Origin: Varibaculum cambriense
Lineage (GTDB): Bacteria; Actinomycetota; Actinomycetes; Actinomycetales; Actinomycetaceae
Assembly: GCF_022133705.1 (NCBI RefSeq)
Contig: NZ_JAKNHJ010000010.1
Location: forward strand, 1 to 64,000
Direction of reading: 5' to 3'
Length of the DNA: 64,000 nt
A program made the position numbers and the translations under genes. Position 1 is the stretch's first letter; each line of letters begins with the position of its first letter. Under the pieces are notes generated by a model. That model saw only the letters and a list, made by a program, of their open reading frames with translations, did no database searches and was not told the DNA's origin. This document shows positions 16,436 to 26,405 of this stretch, in pieces.

Positions 16436-17812
16436 CGTATTTACATTTGAAAGATTCCCGATATTCTCCCCCGCCCTGGAGCGTTTGGAAATAAACTGTA
16501 CCGCTATTACTAAGACCGCAAATAACGACACCCCCAGATCGCGGTACACAAAAAATGAATGAATGGCAGAGTGGTTGAGTACCAGGAGATACCAGATGAA
16601 GGGATACATCGCAATTATAGCTATACACAGATTGTACCCACTGGCGAAAGCTGTTGAACGATCGAACTGTATTACTCTTAGAATGATCAATAATAACAAC
16701 AGTAAAAGAACAATCAGGGCTACTAAAATTATGGGTGAGCTTTAAGTAACTTCATTTACGTTATTCTTAACACCGTCTAAACGGTTGAAGGCGTACCGAT
16801 TAGCAAGATCTTCTCCCCGTCCCGAACTATCCAATCTGAACAGTATATATTCCTTAACGCTACTAAGCGGTTTACCAGCAAAAATTGCACCTAGAATCCA
16901 CTTGAGGGACCAAAATCCGATATAGCCAGCAGCCCAAGAACAAGAAAGTCCGATGATTTTAAGAATACCGGCTTCTTGGCGAACTATTACATACATAACG
17001 AGAGGGATACCTAACGCTAAGACCGGATAGGTTAAAAAATCTAAAAATGAAACCGCCATTCCTAGAATCATGAAAAAGTCCGGCCAAAGTTTATGTTTTT
17101 GAAAATAATTGTGACCTACCAAAACCGCCAACGTTCCCAAGGTCGTGCAATAAAAACACTGTTATATTGAAAACTTAATGGTGTCGCTATTGGATTCAAA
17201 AGTACATAAGGACTTAGAAAGGCCAATGCCATTTTGGGCTTATTTTTTTTAGCTATAAGAGCGCAGTTCATCCCAACCAGGACTAGTTGAAACACGAGAT
17301 TAAGAAATCTAATCTCTGCTGTATTTAATATTAAAAGTAGAGACTTTAATGGCACCAAATAACCATGCCAATATCTGGAGTAGGTGTCTGCCTTGGCAAC
17401 ATACTTAGGATCGTCTAAAATTAGATAACGCATATTTAAGACTTACTACTCGAGCCGTGTCTACTGACGAGGCGGGGTCTCCTGCAAGTAGATGACTAGA
17501 TAGTGCATTCTGGAAAGGGCTATTGGAACTGGGATATATAGCCATATTTAACATAATTGCTTCAGTAAAGTTATCGCGCACGCGTCCTGGCGATCCTGGT
17601 ACTTCGCTCGGATAATCCCCTTCATGAATATACATAGGAATGGACTCGGTAACGTGTGCAGCCATTCTGCCGGTAGGCAACGAGTTAGCCATGATTAGAA
17701 GCAGTACGGCCATCACAGCAGCGATGACGCCAATCCCCGTGTTTTTAGTGCAATTAATAAAAAAGCCTGCAACGCTTACCTGTACCCATATTCTTACTAT
17801 AATCGTTGACAT
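16412..17812 (-). pseudogene. Polytopic GT-C-like membrane protein, three lesions
   Basis: Four minus-strand pieces join into one hydrophobic protein of about 465 residues. Lesion 1, near 17425-17435: an extra A in CTTAAATATG breaks SLN/MRYLILDDPKYV. Lesion 2, near 17150: one T too few in GTTTTTATTG breaks NSVF/YCTTLGTLAVL. Lesion 3: an in-frame TAA at 16742-16744 between NNVNEVT and SSPIILVALIV. Helices and the HSFFVYRDL motif near the C-terminus resemble membrane glycosyltransferase- or polymerase-like proteins of surface-polysaccharide loci. Length and position suggest a former Wzy or GT-C enzyme. No clear ribosome site precedes the first ATG, so the 5' limit is uncertain. Confidence 0.75.
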
Positions 17813-18182
17813 TCACATTTAAATATTTACATGAATTATCTGTCGTTCAACTTTTTGACCGAAGGTTCTCCTGCCTAGCAAAAAGAATTGCCGCGCAGTA
17901 TCTATCTAATAGTTAGGCGCAAACACCCCCTCAAGAAAGTTTTTGCAGCAAATCTATTACCACAGAAAATCACAACGCCTGGAAACTATGTCGTATACAG
18001 CCTTCTCCCATGTGCTTAGCAGCAAGCTACAAAGTTTTTCTCGAAACCAGGTAGCAAACTGACAGAGAGTTACATAACATTCCAAAAGCTTGAGGCTGCA
18101 TTGATAATAATGAACACAAAGATACGGCGGGGTATTTAGCATGAAGTTTTGTACTTAGCGCCAAAAATTCCCGGTTTTAAGA
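17813..18182. other. AT-rich intergenic stretch, no gene recognised
   Basis: No coding region with family resemblance is visible. A 61-codon minus-strand frame at 17957-18142 has no recognisable motif and is left out. The segment separates the dead membrane gene from the flippase leader and probably contains the flippase promoter. Confidence 0.4.
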
Positions 18183-18242
18183 GATGCTCGTCTAGATTTG
18201 GGGTATACCTCAGAATTACAGAATCGAAAGGAGGAATAGTTG
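18183..18242 (+). repeat. Leader repeat, copy B (before the flippase gene)
   Basis: GATGCTCGTCTAGATTTGGG through AAAGGAGGAATAGTTG, matching copy A at 16266-16324 over the whole length including the TTG start. Confidence 0.7.
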
Positions 18243-19535
18243 CGAAGGTTACTTGAAGCAATCCTTGGTCCCCTGCGGCGAAACAAGTTTATTAGTCAGG
18301 TACTAACTCTGGTCACTGGAACCGCTGTAGCCCAAGTAATAGGAATTGCATTATCTATCCCTTTAGCCCGCCTGTATACCCCTAACGATTTCGGACATTT
18401 TGCAATATTTTGTTCAATAACCGCATTGGCCGCGACAATAGCCTCGTTACGTTATGACCTAGCAATAGTTCTTCCAAAATCGGATACAGTAGCTAAGCAA
18501 ATCCAACGTTTAGCACGTAGATGCATTGTTTTTATCTCAATAATAACTTCTCTGTTATGTATCGCGAGCGCGGGATGGATAGGGAAAACCTACCACTCCC
18601 AGCCTCTAACTATTTGTCTCTTTTTTTCTGGTATTTCCGTCTACGAGATAGCAGAACTAGCGAATCTGCAGTATTGGCTCACCCGAAAAACCAATTACCA
18701 GCTAATCGCAATAAATAGAGTTATCCAAACCACTGGGGTTGCGATGCTACAGCTGGGATTCTTTTTTATTTTTCCTTCCGTGGTGGGGTTGTTCTTAGGA
18801 ACAATCACCGGTCAAGCTTTCGCTTTATTCATCTTGCTGTGGAAATCTCGCGAAGAACTACGTTTTAATCCATCAGAAGAAGTTCCTCCTATGCGTACCC
18901 TTGCCATTCGCTACCGAAAGATGCCGCTACTAAACGGCCCTAACGCACTCGTGGAAGGTGTCCGCAACAATGGAATGAGTCTTATAGTTGGCCTAGCAGG
19001 TGCTGGGATTTTGGGGCAATTCACCAAAGCACAGGGAATCCTGCAAGTCCCAATGGGGTTTATAACCGCTTCAATAACTCAGGTGTTTTACCAACGTTTA
19101 TCTACTGCCAAGCCTGGAGAAATGACACCTCTGGTAAGGACAGTCAGTAAAAAACTAATACTTTTTGCTATTCCGATTTTTGCCCTCGTTTTTCTACTGG
19201 CACCGTGGCTATTCGTGTTTCTCTTCGGTCCGCAATGGGATCAAGCCGGATACTATGCACGTGCCCTTACCCCTTGGATCTTGGTAACAGTAGTTACTTC
19301 TCCTGTCTCTAATATCTATTTGGCAACAGAAACTCAGGGACGAATGTTAGTTTTCTCCATAGTTTATTGCACTATTCCCTTATTAATTTTAGCTTTCTCT
19401 CCTCTCCCCATGCTGCAAACCGTAACCATCATGAGCTTAACTATGGCCGCGATGTTGCTCTTCATGCTGGGAATGGCGTTTGATGTTGCTAAGAAGTTTG
19501 ATCGCGGCATGTTGAAAACTAAACCCGCCACCTAA
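18240..19535 (+). CDS. wzx: Oligosaccharide flippase, Wzx/MOP family
   Basis: A 431-residue membrane protein with about 12 helices. It starts at TTG (18240) after a strong AAGGAGG site, and the region FISQVLTLVTGTAVAQVIGIALSIPLARLYTP is the N-terminal signature of Wzx/RfbX polysaccharide translocases. It flips undecaprenyl-diphosphate-linked repeat units across the membrane. Its presence implies Wzx/Wzy-type assembly, although the only polymerase-like protein nearby may be the broken gene at 16412-17812 or the large membrane protein at 33543. It is followed 41 bp later by wbpI. Confidence 0.9.
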   Translation: MRRLLEAILGPLRRNKFISQVLTLVTGTAVAQVIGIALSIPLARLYTPNDFGHFAIFCSITALAATIASLRYDLAIVLPKSDTVAKQIQRLARRCIVFISIITSLLCIASAGWIGKTYHSQPLTICLFFSGISVYEIAELANLQYWLTRKTNYQLIAINRVIQTTGVAMLQLGFFFIFPSVVGLFLGTITGQAFALFILLWKSREELRFNPSEEVPPMRTLAIRYRKMPLLNGPNALVEGVRNNGMSLIVGLAGAGILGQFTKAQGILQVPMGFITASITQVFYQRLSTAKPGEMTPLVRTVSKKLILFAIPIFALVFLLAPWLFVFLFGPQWDQAGYYARALTPWILVTVVTSPVSNIYLATETQGRMLVFSIVYCTIPLLILAFSPLPMLQTVTIMSLTMAAMLLFMLGMAFDVAKKFDRGMLKTKPAT

Positions 19536-19576
19536 GCTAGATTCTTTCCTGTGGCAGTTAAACATAGAATGACCCT

Positions 19577-20647
19577 ATGAAGGTTTTATCTGTAGTTGGT
19601 GCGCGCCCCCAGTTCGTTAAACTTGCCCCGATCGCGAAGGCGATGCAAAAACAGGGGGTGGAACACATCATTGTCCACACCGGGCAGCATTATGACCCGA
19701 TGCTATCGGACGTGTTCTTCCGTGACCTGGGTATCCCCTCCCCAGATGAGCATTTGGGGATAGGCAGCGGAAGCCATGGAGAACAAACCGGAAAAATGTT
19801 GATCGCAATCGAACCGGTCTTGCAGAAATATCAACCGGATTGGATTTTAGTCTATGGGGACACGAACTCTACCCTGGCCGCCGCAGTGGCAGCTGTGAAA
19901 CTGCATCTACCGTTAGCCCATTTAGAGGCTGGGCTGCGCTCGTTTAATCGGCGAATGCCCGAAGAACACAACCGGGTATTAACCGATCACGCCGCTGACC
20001 TGTTACTGGCTCCCACTGCGGTTGCCGCCGAACATTTACGTCACGAAGGCCTAGCGGAGCGCACCGTAGTCGTCGGAGACGTGATGACCGATGTGGTCTT
20101 ACAGGTTAAGGAACAGGTTAAGGATAAGCCCTCCCCGATCATGGAAGAGTTTGGTTTTTCTGAGGGCGCATATCGGCTGGCCACCATTCACCGCCCTGAT
20201 AACACCGACGATAAAGCCCGCCTTGAACAGATCCTCAATTCCTTAGCTGACCTAGATTTACCGACAGTTATATTGGCGCACCCACGGCTGGTGGCAAAGT
20301 GTAAAGAACACGGTATTGAACTGGGACGCAGGAACCTACTTGCACATCGCCCTCTCGCCTATCCGGAACTGGTAGCCTCCGCCCTACACTCAGCAGGAGT
20401 AGTAACAGATTCGGGGGGGCTACAAAAGGAAGCGTTCTTACTGGGAACCATGTGTACCACGGTGCGTCCGGAGACCGAGTGGGTTGAAACCGTAGAACTG
20501 GGCTGGAACCAGCTAGTTGAGCCCGGTGCTCCCCTGATAAAGGCCGCACAGCGGCCTCAAGCTGAAACTACAAGCGCAACGCCCTACGGGGATGGCAAAG
20601 CCGCTGAGAAAGTTGTGGACATGCTGTTTAGTAGTTATTCTGCATGA
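19577..20647 (+). CDS. wbpI: UDP-GlcNAc 2-epimerase family, WbpI type
   Basis: A 356-residue GT-B-fold epimerase: VVGARPQFVKLAP at 6-18, HTGQHYD 34-40, GDTNST 94-99, HLEAGLRS 115-122, HRPDNTDD 205-212, TDSGGLQKEA 277-286. The segment VRPETEWVET at 296-305 is typical of the WbpI/WlbD group acting on UDP-GlcNAc3NAcA rather than of WecB. Predicted reaction: UDP-GlcNAc3NAcA to UDP-ManNAc3NAcA. It completes the pathway with wbpA, B, D and E in this island. A WecB role cannot be excluded without phylogeny. Confidence 0.82.
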   Translation: MKVLSVVGARPQFVKLAPIAKAMQKQGVEHIIVHTGQHYDPMLSDVFFRDLGIPSPDEHLGIGSGSHGEQTGKMLIAIEPVLQKYQPDWILVYGDTNSTLAAAVAAVKLHLPLAHLEAGLRSFNRRMPEEHNRVLTDHAADLLLAPTAVAAEHLRHEGLAERTVVVGDVMTDVVLQVKEQVKDKPSPIMEEFGFSEGAYRLATIHRPDNTDDKARLEQILNSLADLDLPTVILAHPRLVAKCKEHGIELGRRNLLAHRPLAYPELVASALHSAGVVTDSGGLQKEAFLLGTMCTTVRPETEWVETVELGWNQLVEPGAPLIKAAQRPQAETTSATPYGDGKAAEKVVDMLFSSYSA

Positions 20648-20882
20648 GAAGCCCCCCATCGCGAGGAACCTGTCCTTAGCTAAAATTTAGGCGTAGGAAT
20701 GTGCTCCTTATTATTTTTAAGAGATAGCTTTGTTATGGAATTGTAGAACGGGGAAATCCCCTACTGCGGAGAAGCTGGAAAGAGCGTGATTATCCGCCAA
20801 CCAATAAGTTCTAGCCTGCATCTTATAGGGTAGGCAATAAAGGAATTCCTAAGTGCAACACGCGATCTGACTGGAAGAAAAA

Positions 20883-22475
20883 GTGCGAAACACCGAGCTC
20901 ATATTAAAATCTCCACATTGGCACACTACAAACGCTGGCAAACGACATGTTTGGTCGATGATTGCTCCTACCCAGGAGCAAGTTGCAGCGCTCCCCGCGA
21001 AACTCACAGAAGATTCATTAATTGGTTTACCGGGGCATTGGACGATAGTTGAAGAGCTCGATGAAAAAGTATCAATAGCAACCGACCGCACCCGCTCCCA
21101 CCCTCTATGTTTCACCTACCAAGATGGGCGTTGGCTGATTACCGACGACATAGAAACTTTTCGTTACCAAATTCCCTGGGAAAGCGACCGTGAGCAAAAT
21201 ACTGTCTTTGAGTGCGCCGGTTTCACTCTAGGATCGTCAACTCTTGTGGCTAATGTTTCAGCTACCCAGGCAGCCGAATGTTTATCTCTCACCCCAGATG
21301 GGCAGGTAAAGCGCAGGCCTTTATTTTCTTATCATTACTCAGAAAATCCGACATCCACTCCGGCAGAGTTGGAGAAGACATTTTCCGATTCTCTGGATAC
21401 AGTTTTAACTCGGTTACTTGAAAATTCTAAAGGACGCCAACTGGTTATTCCCCTATCTGGTGGACTTGACTCGAGACTATTAGCAGCATGGCTGAAAAAG
21501 TTAAAAGCCCCAAACATAAAAACCTTTACCTATGGCAAGCCTGACTCCCCCGAAACCTCTATTTCTGAGCAGGTAGCAAGTGCTCTAGGAATTGAATGGT
21601 TCAACGTGGTACTGAATCCACAGAAAGTTCGCCAGGCTTGGCGCAGCCACTCAGCTGATTTCTTACGTGCCACCTGGAAGGGCACTTCACTCCCCCACAT
21701 TCAGGACTGGTACGCCCTATCGGTTATGCGTAAACAAGGACTAGTCGATCAGGACGCAATCTTCCTACCTGGACATACTATCGTAGGAAACACTCATGAC
21801 GAGGAATTGATTACCACTCACGCTGACTTTACCCAAATCCAGCAGGCATTGCTTGCTCATCACACCTTTCTTCAAGGACGCAGCTCTAAGGTAGGCAAGA
21901 CTAGCGCTTGGAGAGATGCCTTACAGGAAGCAATTGAGTATGTAAATTACCCAAAGGACGCACGCAGCATTCAGGAACTCATTGAGTGGTTCAACCTTAA
22001 AGAACGGCAAGCCAAATATATAAACAATTCAATGTGCAGCTATGAGTATTTCAATTATTCCTGGGCTCTACCCATGCTAGAACCCGAAGTATGGAATGCG
22101 CTGTTACAGGGAAGTGAAACTCTAACCATTGACCGCAAATGGTATGCCGACTTCACCAATAGGATTTATGCTGAGCAATCAGGTAAGGAAGTGAACTACT
22201 TTCACGCTCCTGCAACCCAGATGAATGCCCATTTCAAAGATGTTCTTTTGAAAATTATGCGCTACATCCGCGCAGATAAAGTTCTTAACCGATACCGCTC
22301 TATTCAGGTAATGCTTGATCACCCAATGGCTTTTGAAGCCCTCACTCCCTCTCGAAAAACCGGGCAGCTATGCAAGATGCTAAGTGGCGCTTCCACCTTA
22401 GGCCTGTGGACAAAAGCGTTTACTAGCGGAAACTGGGGGGAAGACACCCTCATCCCGCCAAGATGTATTGGGTAA
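20883..22475 (+). CDS. Asparagine-synthetase-like PP-loop protein (no glutaminase Cys)
   Basis: A 530-residue protein starting at GTG with a weak GGAAG site. The N-terminal approximately 155 residues look like a worn-down class II glutaminase domain (IVEELDEKVSIATDRTRSHPLCF, WLITDD) but lack the N-terminal catalytic Cys. The synthetase half has the ATP-pyrophosphatase loop LSGGLDSR at 191-198. Such proteins in glycan clusters can amidate uronic acids or make acetamidino groups; here ManNAc3NAcA is a candidate acceptor. Substrate and ammonia source are unknown. It follows wbpI after 235 bp with no recognised gene. Confidence 0.75.
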   Translation: MRNTELILKSPHWHTTNAGKRHVWSMIAPTQEQVAALPAKLTEDSLIGLPGHWTIVEELDEKVSIATDRTRSHPLCFTYQDGRWLITDDIETFRYQIPWESDREQNTVFECAGFTLGSSTLVANVSATQAAECLSLTPDGQVKRRPLFSYHYSENPTSTPAELEKTFSDSLDTVLTRLLENSKGRQLVIPLSGGLDSRLLAAWLKKLKAPNIKTFTYGKPDSPETSISEQVASALGIEWFNVVLNPQKVRQAWRSHSADFLRATWKGTSLPHIQDWYALSVMRKQGLVDQDAIFLPGHTIVGNTHDEELITTHADFTQIQQALLAHHTFLQGRSSKVGKTSAWRDALQEAIEYVNYPKDARSIQELIEWFNLKERQAKYINNSMCSYEYFNYSWALPMLEPEVWNALLQGSETLTIDRKWYADFTNRIYAEQSGKEVNYFHAPATQMNAHFKDVLLKIMRYIRADKVLNRYRSIQVMLDHPMAFEALTPSRKTGQLCKMLSGASTLGLWTKAFTSGNWGEDTLIPPRCIG

Positions 22476-22577
22476 TTCATTATTAACTGTTTCTTCCAAC
22501 AGCAAATGTAGCGGCAGGATTGCTGTTAACAGCTATCTAATACCTAACAAGCATATTGGTTCGATATATTTGAGGGT

Positions 22578-23717
22578 ATGAGCGAAAAACAAATACTGGT
22601 GATTTCCTTTTCGAATATTGCCAAGGATGCTCGGGTACTAAGGGAACTAAGTGCAATCAGTCCTTTCGGTCACGTGACCTCTATCGGTTATGGATCGAAA
22701 CCAGCCTTTGTAGATGAGCATTTACAGATAGCTGACCGTTATCCCTCGCTGCCGCAAACGCCGCTAGGCGTCTTAAAATTAGCCTTACATATGCATAAAG
22801 CGGCCGAATTAGCGGCTCCCGGCAATAAAGAAGCAATCCGTCTTTTAGGGGATCGCACGTTCGATGCTGTAGTCGCCAATGACGCTCGCGCGCTACCTTT
22901 AGCCTTTCACGTGGCTCGGGGAAAGCCTATTTGGGCGGATATGCATGAGTGGGCGCCCGCAGAACGCACGCACGTTACCTCTTGGCGGTTGTTAGTTGCT
23001 CCCTTAATGACTCATATTTGTAAGACTTATCTTCCCAGGTGCCAGGCAGTAAGCACTGTTGGCAAGGAGATCGTTAAGTTATACGACAAGAATTTCGGAG
23101 TACGACCGACCTTAATTCGAAACGCGGCACCTTTTGCAGACTTAACTCCCTCACAAAACCCGAACGATGGTCCGATCCGGCTGGTTCACTCAGGAGGTGC
23201 GGTTGCCGGACGAAACATCGAAAATATGATTGCTGCAGTCAAGGCTGCGGGGGAACGTTTTACCCTAGACCTCTATCTAGTACCTGGCAACGATAGAGGA
23301 AAGTATCTTTCGCAGCTAAAGGAACAAGCGAAAGATTGCCCACGGATAAAATTCAATTCCCCAGTAAAACCGGCTGCGCTTCCCACAGCACTAAATCAAT
23401 ACGATGTGGGGATCTATTGGATTCCCCCCTATTCCATCAACGCCGAACTGGCATTGCCAAATAAGATTTTTGACTTCATCCAGGCACGCCTGGCTATTGC
23501 AGTTGGTCCGACAAAGGAAATGGCAAACATCGTAGAGGAATTCCAGGTAGGGGTAGTATCTTCCGGGTTCTCCAACGAAAATATTGTTGAGACACTCCGT
23601 TCGCTGGATAGAGATCAAATTATTGGGTTTAAACAAAATACAAATAGTGCCGCCCAGAAACTTTGCTTCGAAAATGAGGCGAAAAACATTGAACAGATTA
23701 TGAAATCGCTCATCTAG
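22578..23717 (+). CDS. Glycosyltransferase, GT4-like
   Basis: A 379-residue GT-B protein. The N-terminal domain begins ILVISFSNIAKDARVLRELSAI (an S/D-x-RVxxE-type loop common in GT4 relatives) and contains WADMHEWAP. The donor-binding C-terminal domain begins IRLVHSGGAVAGRNIENMI at about 204, with ALPNKIFDFIQARLAIAVGP at about 295 carrying the usual E/D-F-region. It should transfer a sugar to the lipid-linked repeat unit on the cytoplasmic side. Specificity unknown. It lies between the two asparagine-synthetase-like genes, 22 bp before the second. Confidence 0.8.
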   Translation: MSEKQILVISFSNIAKDARVLRELSAISPFGHVTSIGYGSKPAFVDEHLQIADRYPSLPQTPLGVLKLALHMHKAAELAAPGNKEAIRLLGDRTFDAVVANDARALPLAFHVARGKPIWADMHEWAPAERTHVTSWRLLVAPLMTHICKTYLPRCQAVSTVGKEIVKLYDKNFGVRPTLIRNAAPFADLTPSQNPNDGPIRLVHSGGAVAGRNIENMIAAVKAAGERFTLDLYLVPGNDRGKYLSQLKEQAKDCPRIKFNSPVKPAALPTALNQYDVGIYWIPPYSINAELALPNKIFDFIQARLAIAVGPTKEMANIVEEFQVGVVSSGFSNENIVETLRSLDRDQIIGFKQNTNSAAQKLCFENEAKNIEQIMKSLI

Positions 23718-23739
23718 GCATATCTAAGGATATTTATAT

Positions 23740-25224
23740 ATGACTTTGCAAACCGTAACTCAAAAAGATTTACTCACGACGGCGGTTTTCACCTATTCAC
23801 TAACTTCTAATCCCGACTCAGAGTTTTCATGTCACCAAACAATATCCAATAAAGCAGTCCTAAATTACACGTCGAATACTTCGGTATTGAAAGGTGCGGA
23901 TGAAAAAAACGGAATACAGGTTTTCATCGTCGGGTTATGTATTGATTCACGTGCGCAGCTTTCGCGTGAAGAAATTCCTGGCTACCTTGCGAAAATTTCT
24001 TCCGAAAAATCAGTAGCGAAAATATATGCTGCTGCGGGTCGCTTCGCCGGTAAATACATTGTTATCGTAAAAATTAACGACAGGCTGTGGCTGTGGGGAG
24101 ATGCCTCCTGTACGCTGGCTACCTACTATTCCACTGATCCCAAGTTTTTATCTATTGCAGTTACTAAACCATTAGTGGAGCGACAAGTGGTGGCATTAAC
24201 TGATGAAAGATGGAATAAACTTTCCGCTGGTGTTCCATCGGGTCAGCCCTATCCTGCGGATTCCACCGCTGCGAAGAATATCAGGGTGCTGTTGCCAAAC
24301 CACCTACTAGATTTACAAACTATGCAGGCACGGCGTCAACCCTGGCCGCATAGGCCACACCAGAATAACGCGGAAGAAATAATTGAAGACACCTTTATAA
24401 CTGCACAGAATATTTTCAAGGAATATTCTCATTACTACGACCTGGTATGTCCTTTGACTGCTGGCTACGATAGTCGACTAAATATGGCGATAGGGAAAAC
24501 GGTAAATCCAGAGCTTCCATGTTTTACTTTCCGCCATGATGGATTCAGTGCAGAAACCCCAGATCTGTTTAGGTCACAACAGTTATGTGCCACTTACGAC
24601 TTATCGCACACGGTTCTGCACGATGAAGATATGCCGGTTGAACAACGTGACACTATAAGTAGCCTTATAGGATCTGATGCCAACGACTATGTCCTTTCTT
24701 TGGCTCACACCTATAGGAAGCACTTTGGTTCCAGAGCCCTAATAAACGGCAATATCATTGATCAAGTTGGTAAAAGCGTAACCGGTAACGCCATTCCTAC
24801 CCGTTTAGCAGGACCTTGTTTTATTCGCGCTCGTATTTACAATTCGAGCAAAATTAGTCTACAAATTCTTAAAAACTACCTAGACGGTATTCCGCAGTCG
24901 ATGCGAAAATACACTTTCGATTTAGTAGCTCTGGAGAATGATTGCTGCCGCTGGGGAGTGCAAAGCGATATTGCCTACGGACTCGCCGGAGTCAATATGC
25001 TAAATATCTTTAACTGCCGTGATCTAATCGCATCATGGTCGGGTATTCCCCGGAAAATGCGGATAACTAAATTGATACACACCGGAGTATTAGCTCGAAT
25101 AGATAAACAACTGCTGACTATTCCGTTCACTCCCGAAACCACTGCAAAACGTCTAGTAAGGACACATTGGCCGCTGTTTTATGTGGCTTCCTTCGCATAT
25201 GCCCTTTATACGCGACATAGATAG
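23740..25224 (+). CDS. Second asparagine-synthetase-like PP-loop protein
   Basis: A 494-residue protein. The N-terminal approximately 150 residues have the beta-rich glutaminase-like pattern (GRFAGKYIVIVKINDRLWLWGDASCTLATYY, residues 100-130) without a catalytic Cys2. The synthetase-like half has CPLTAGYDSRLN at 237-248, a PP-loop variant (TAGYDSR in place of SGGLDSR), and INGNIIDQVGKS near 345. It is only distantly similar to the protein at 20883-22475, so tandem duplication is not recent. Possible role: ATP-dependent amide or amidine formation on the glycan. It ends in a basic, Arg-rich tail. Confidence 0.7.
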   Translation: MTLQTVTQKDLLTTAVFTYSLTSNPDSEFSCHQTISNKAVLNYTSNTSVLKGADEKNGIQVFIVGLCIDSRAQLSREEIPGYLAKISSEKSVAKIYAAAGRFAGKYIVIVKINDRLWLWGDASCTLATYYSTDPKFLSIAVTKPLVERQVVALTDERWNKLSAGVPSGQPYPADSTAAKNIRVLLPNHLLDLQTMQARRQPWPHRPHQNNAEEIIEDTFITAQNIFKEYSHYYDLVCPLTAGYDSRLNMAIGKTVNPELPCFTFRHDGFSAETPDLFRSQQLCATYDLSHTVLHDEDMPVEQRDTISSLIGSDANDYVLSLAHTYRKHFGSRALINGNIIDQVGKSVTGNAIPTRLAGPCFIRARIYNSSKISLQILKNYLDGIPQSMRKYTFDLVALENDCCRWGVQSDIAYGLAGVNMLNIFNCRDLIASWSGIPRKMRITKLIHTGVLARIDKQLLTIPFTPETTAKRLVRTHWPLFYVASFAYALYTRHR

Positions 25225-25274
25225 ATATTTAAACTGCCTAAGAGGGAAATTAAACTAGAGAAAGGGCCTAGCTA

Positions 25275-26405
25275 ATGTCGAAAGTTATGATTTTTCACGC
25301 TCCCTATCCCATGGAAACGAACCCGACTTCGGCCTCACGTCTGCGTCCTTTGCGGATGAGAGAAGCATTTAAGACCCTCGGCTACGATGTCATCGACGTT
25401 TCTGGAACTACTCCGCAAAGGAGACAGGCCTTAAAGTCCTTACGAAAAACTCTCAAGTCAGGATTGCGCCCAGATTTTTTTTATTCTGAGAACTCCACCC
25501 AACCAAACCTCTTTGCTACCAGTATTAAAGATGGCTTTGCACCAACGCTGGATTATCGAATAATGCGTCAGGCTCACCAGCACAACATCCCTATCGGGGT
25601 CTTTTATAGAGATATTTATTGGCGTTTCCCCCAGTTCGCGGCAAAAGATCTAATCGGTCGAATTTCGCCGCTATTACACCGCCTAGATATGTGCGGATAT
25701 CAACGAAATAACGCTCACTTATTCTTGCCGTCTCTAAAAATGGCGGAGGTAATGGGGCTGGATGCGGCCCAATCATTCAGTGCTCTACCCCCGGCCGGAG
25801 ACGATGACAGCGTCCTCCCCCTTCCCGAGCAACTTCACCCATTGCGTTTGTTTTATGTCGGAGGCATAGGAGGTCACTACCGCCTAGATAAACTGATAAA
25901 AGCTGTCGCGGGTAACCCCAACATAAACTTAGAGCTGGTTACCAGAAAACCACAATGGAAGACAGCTATCCAGACTGATTCGAACCTGAAATCAAAAAAT
26001 ATCCATCCACATCATTTGGATTCTTGGCAACTGGCACCTCTGTACGCACAATCTCAGATTGCGGTGTTATTGGTTGAGCCTACCCCCTATCGTGACTTTG
26101 CAGCCCCAGTAAAGTTATTCGAATATATTTCCCGAGGGCGACCTATTCTGGTCAGCGCCGGAACCGAAGCGGCTCGGATAGTCAGTAAATACGATGCCGG
26201 CTGGGTAGTTGACTATGAGGACGAAGCTATCGCCAACATTTTGAGGCATTTGCAAGAACATCCAGAAGAAATAGCAGAAAAAGCAGCTAAAGCAGCTGCT
26301 GCAGCCATGGAAAATACTTGGACAACCCGTGCTCGCCAGGTTGCACAAACCTTATGTCCTCCTGGAGCTGCTGAATATGTAGGCGCGAAAACAGGAATCG
26401 ACTGA
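25275..26405 (+). CDS. Glycosyltransferase, GT4-like
   Basis: A 376-residue GT-B protein starting KVMIFHAPYPMETNPTSASRLRPLRMREAF, the usual acceptor-domain opening. The donor domain begins LFYVGGIGGHYRLDKLI at about 193, followed by PHHLDSW and YRDFAAPVKLFEYISRGRPILVS at about 275, which carries the conserved E-x7-E-like region (Phe-Glu-Tyr). Cytosolic or membrane-peripheral. Its stop overlaps the next start (TGATG at 26403-26407), so the two transferases are translationally coupled. Confidence 0.83.
   Translation: MSKVMIFHAPYPMETNPTSASRLRPLRMREAFKTLGYDVIDVSGTTPQRRQALKSLRKTLKSGLRPDFFYSENSTQPNLFATSIKDGFAPTLDYRIMRQAHQHNIPIGVFYRDIYWRFPQFAAKDLIGRISPLLHRLDMCGYQRNNAHLFLPSLKMAEVMGLDAAQSFSALPPAGDDDSVLPLPEQLHPLRLFYVGGIGGHYRLDKLIKAVAGNPNINLELVTRKPQWKTAIQTDSNLKSKNIHPHHLDSWQLAPLYAQSQIAVLLVEPTPYRDFAAPVKLFEYISRGRPILVSAGTEAARIVSKYDAGWVVDYEDEAIANILRHLQEHPEEIAEKAAKAAAAAMENTWTTRARQVAQTLCPPGAAEYVGAKTGID

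Noticed and set aside
17957-18142. 61-codon minus-strand frame as a small gene
   Set aside because: No start signal, no motif and Cys/Leu-rich composition typical of chance frames.
18183-18242. JUMPstart/ops element in the duplicated leader
   Set aside because: The characteristic GGCGGTAG core is not present; similarity is only in being a leader of polysaccharide genes.
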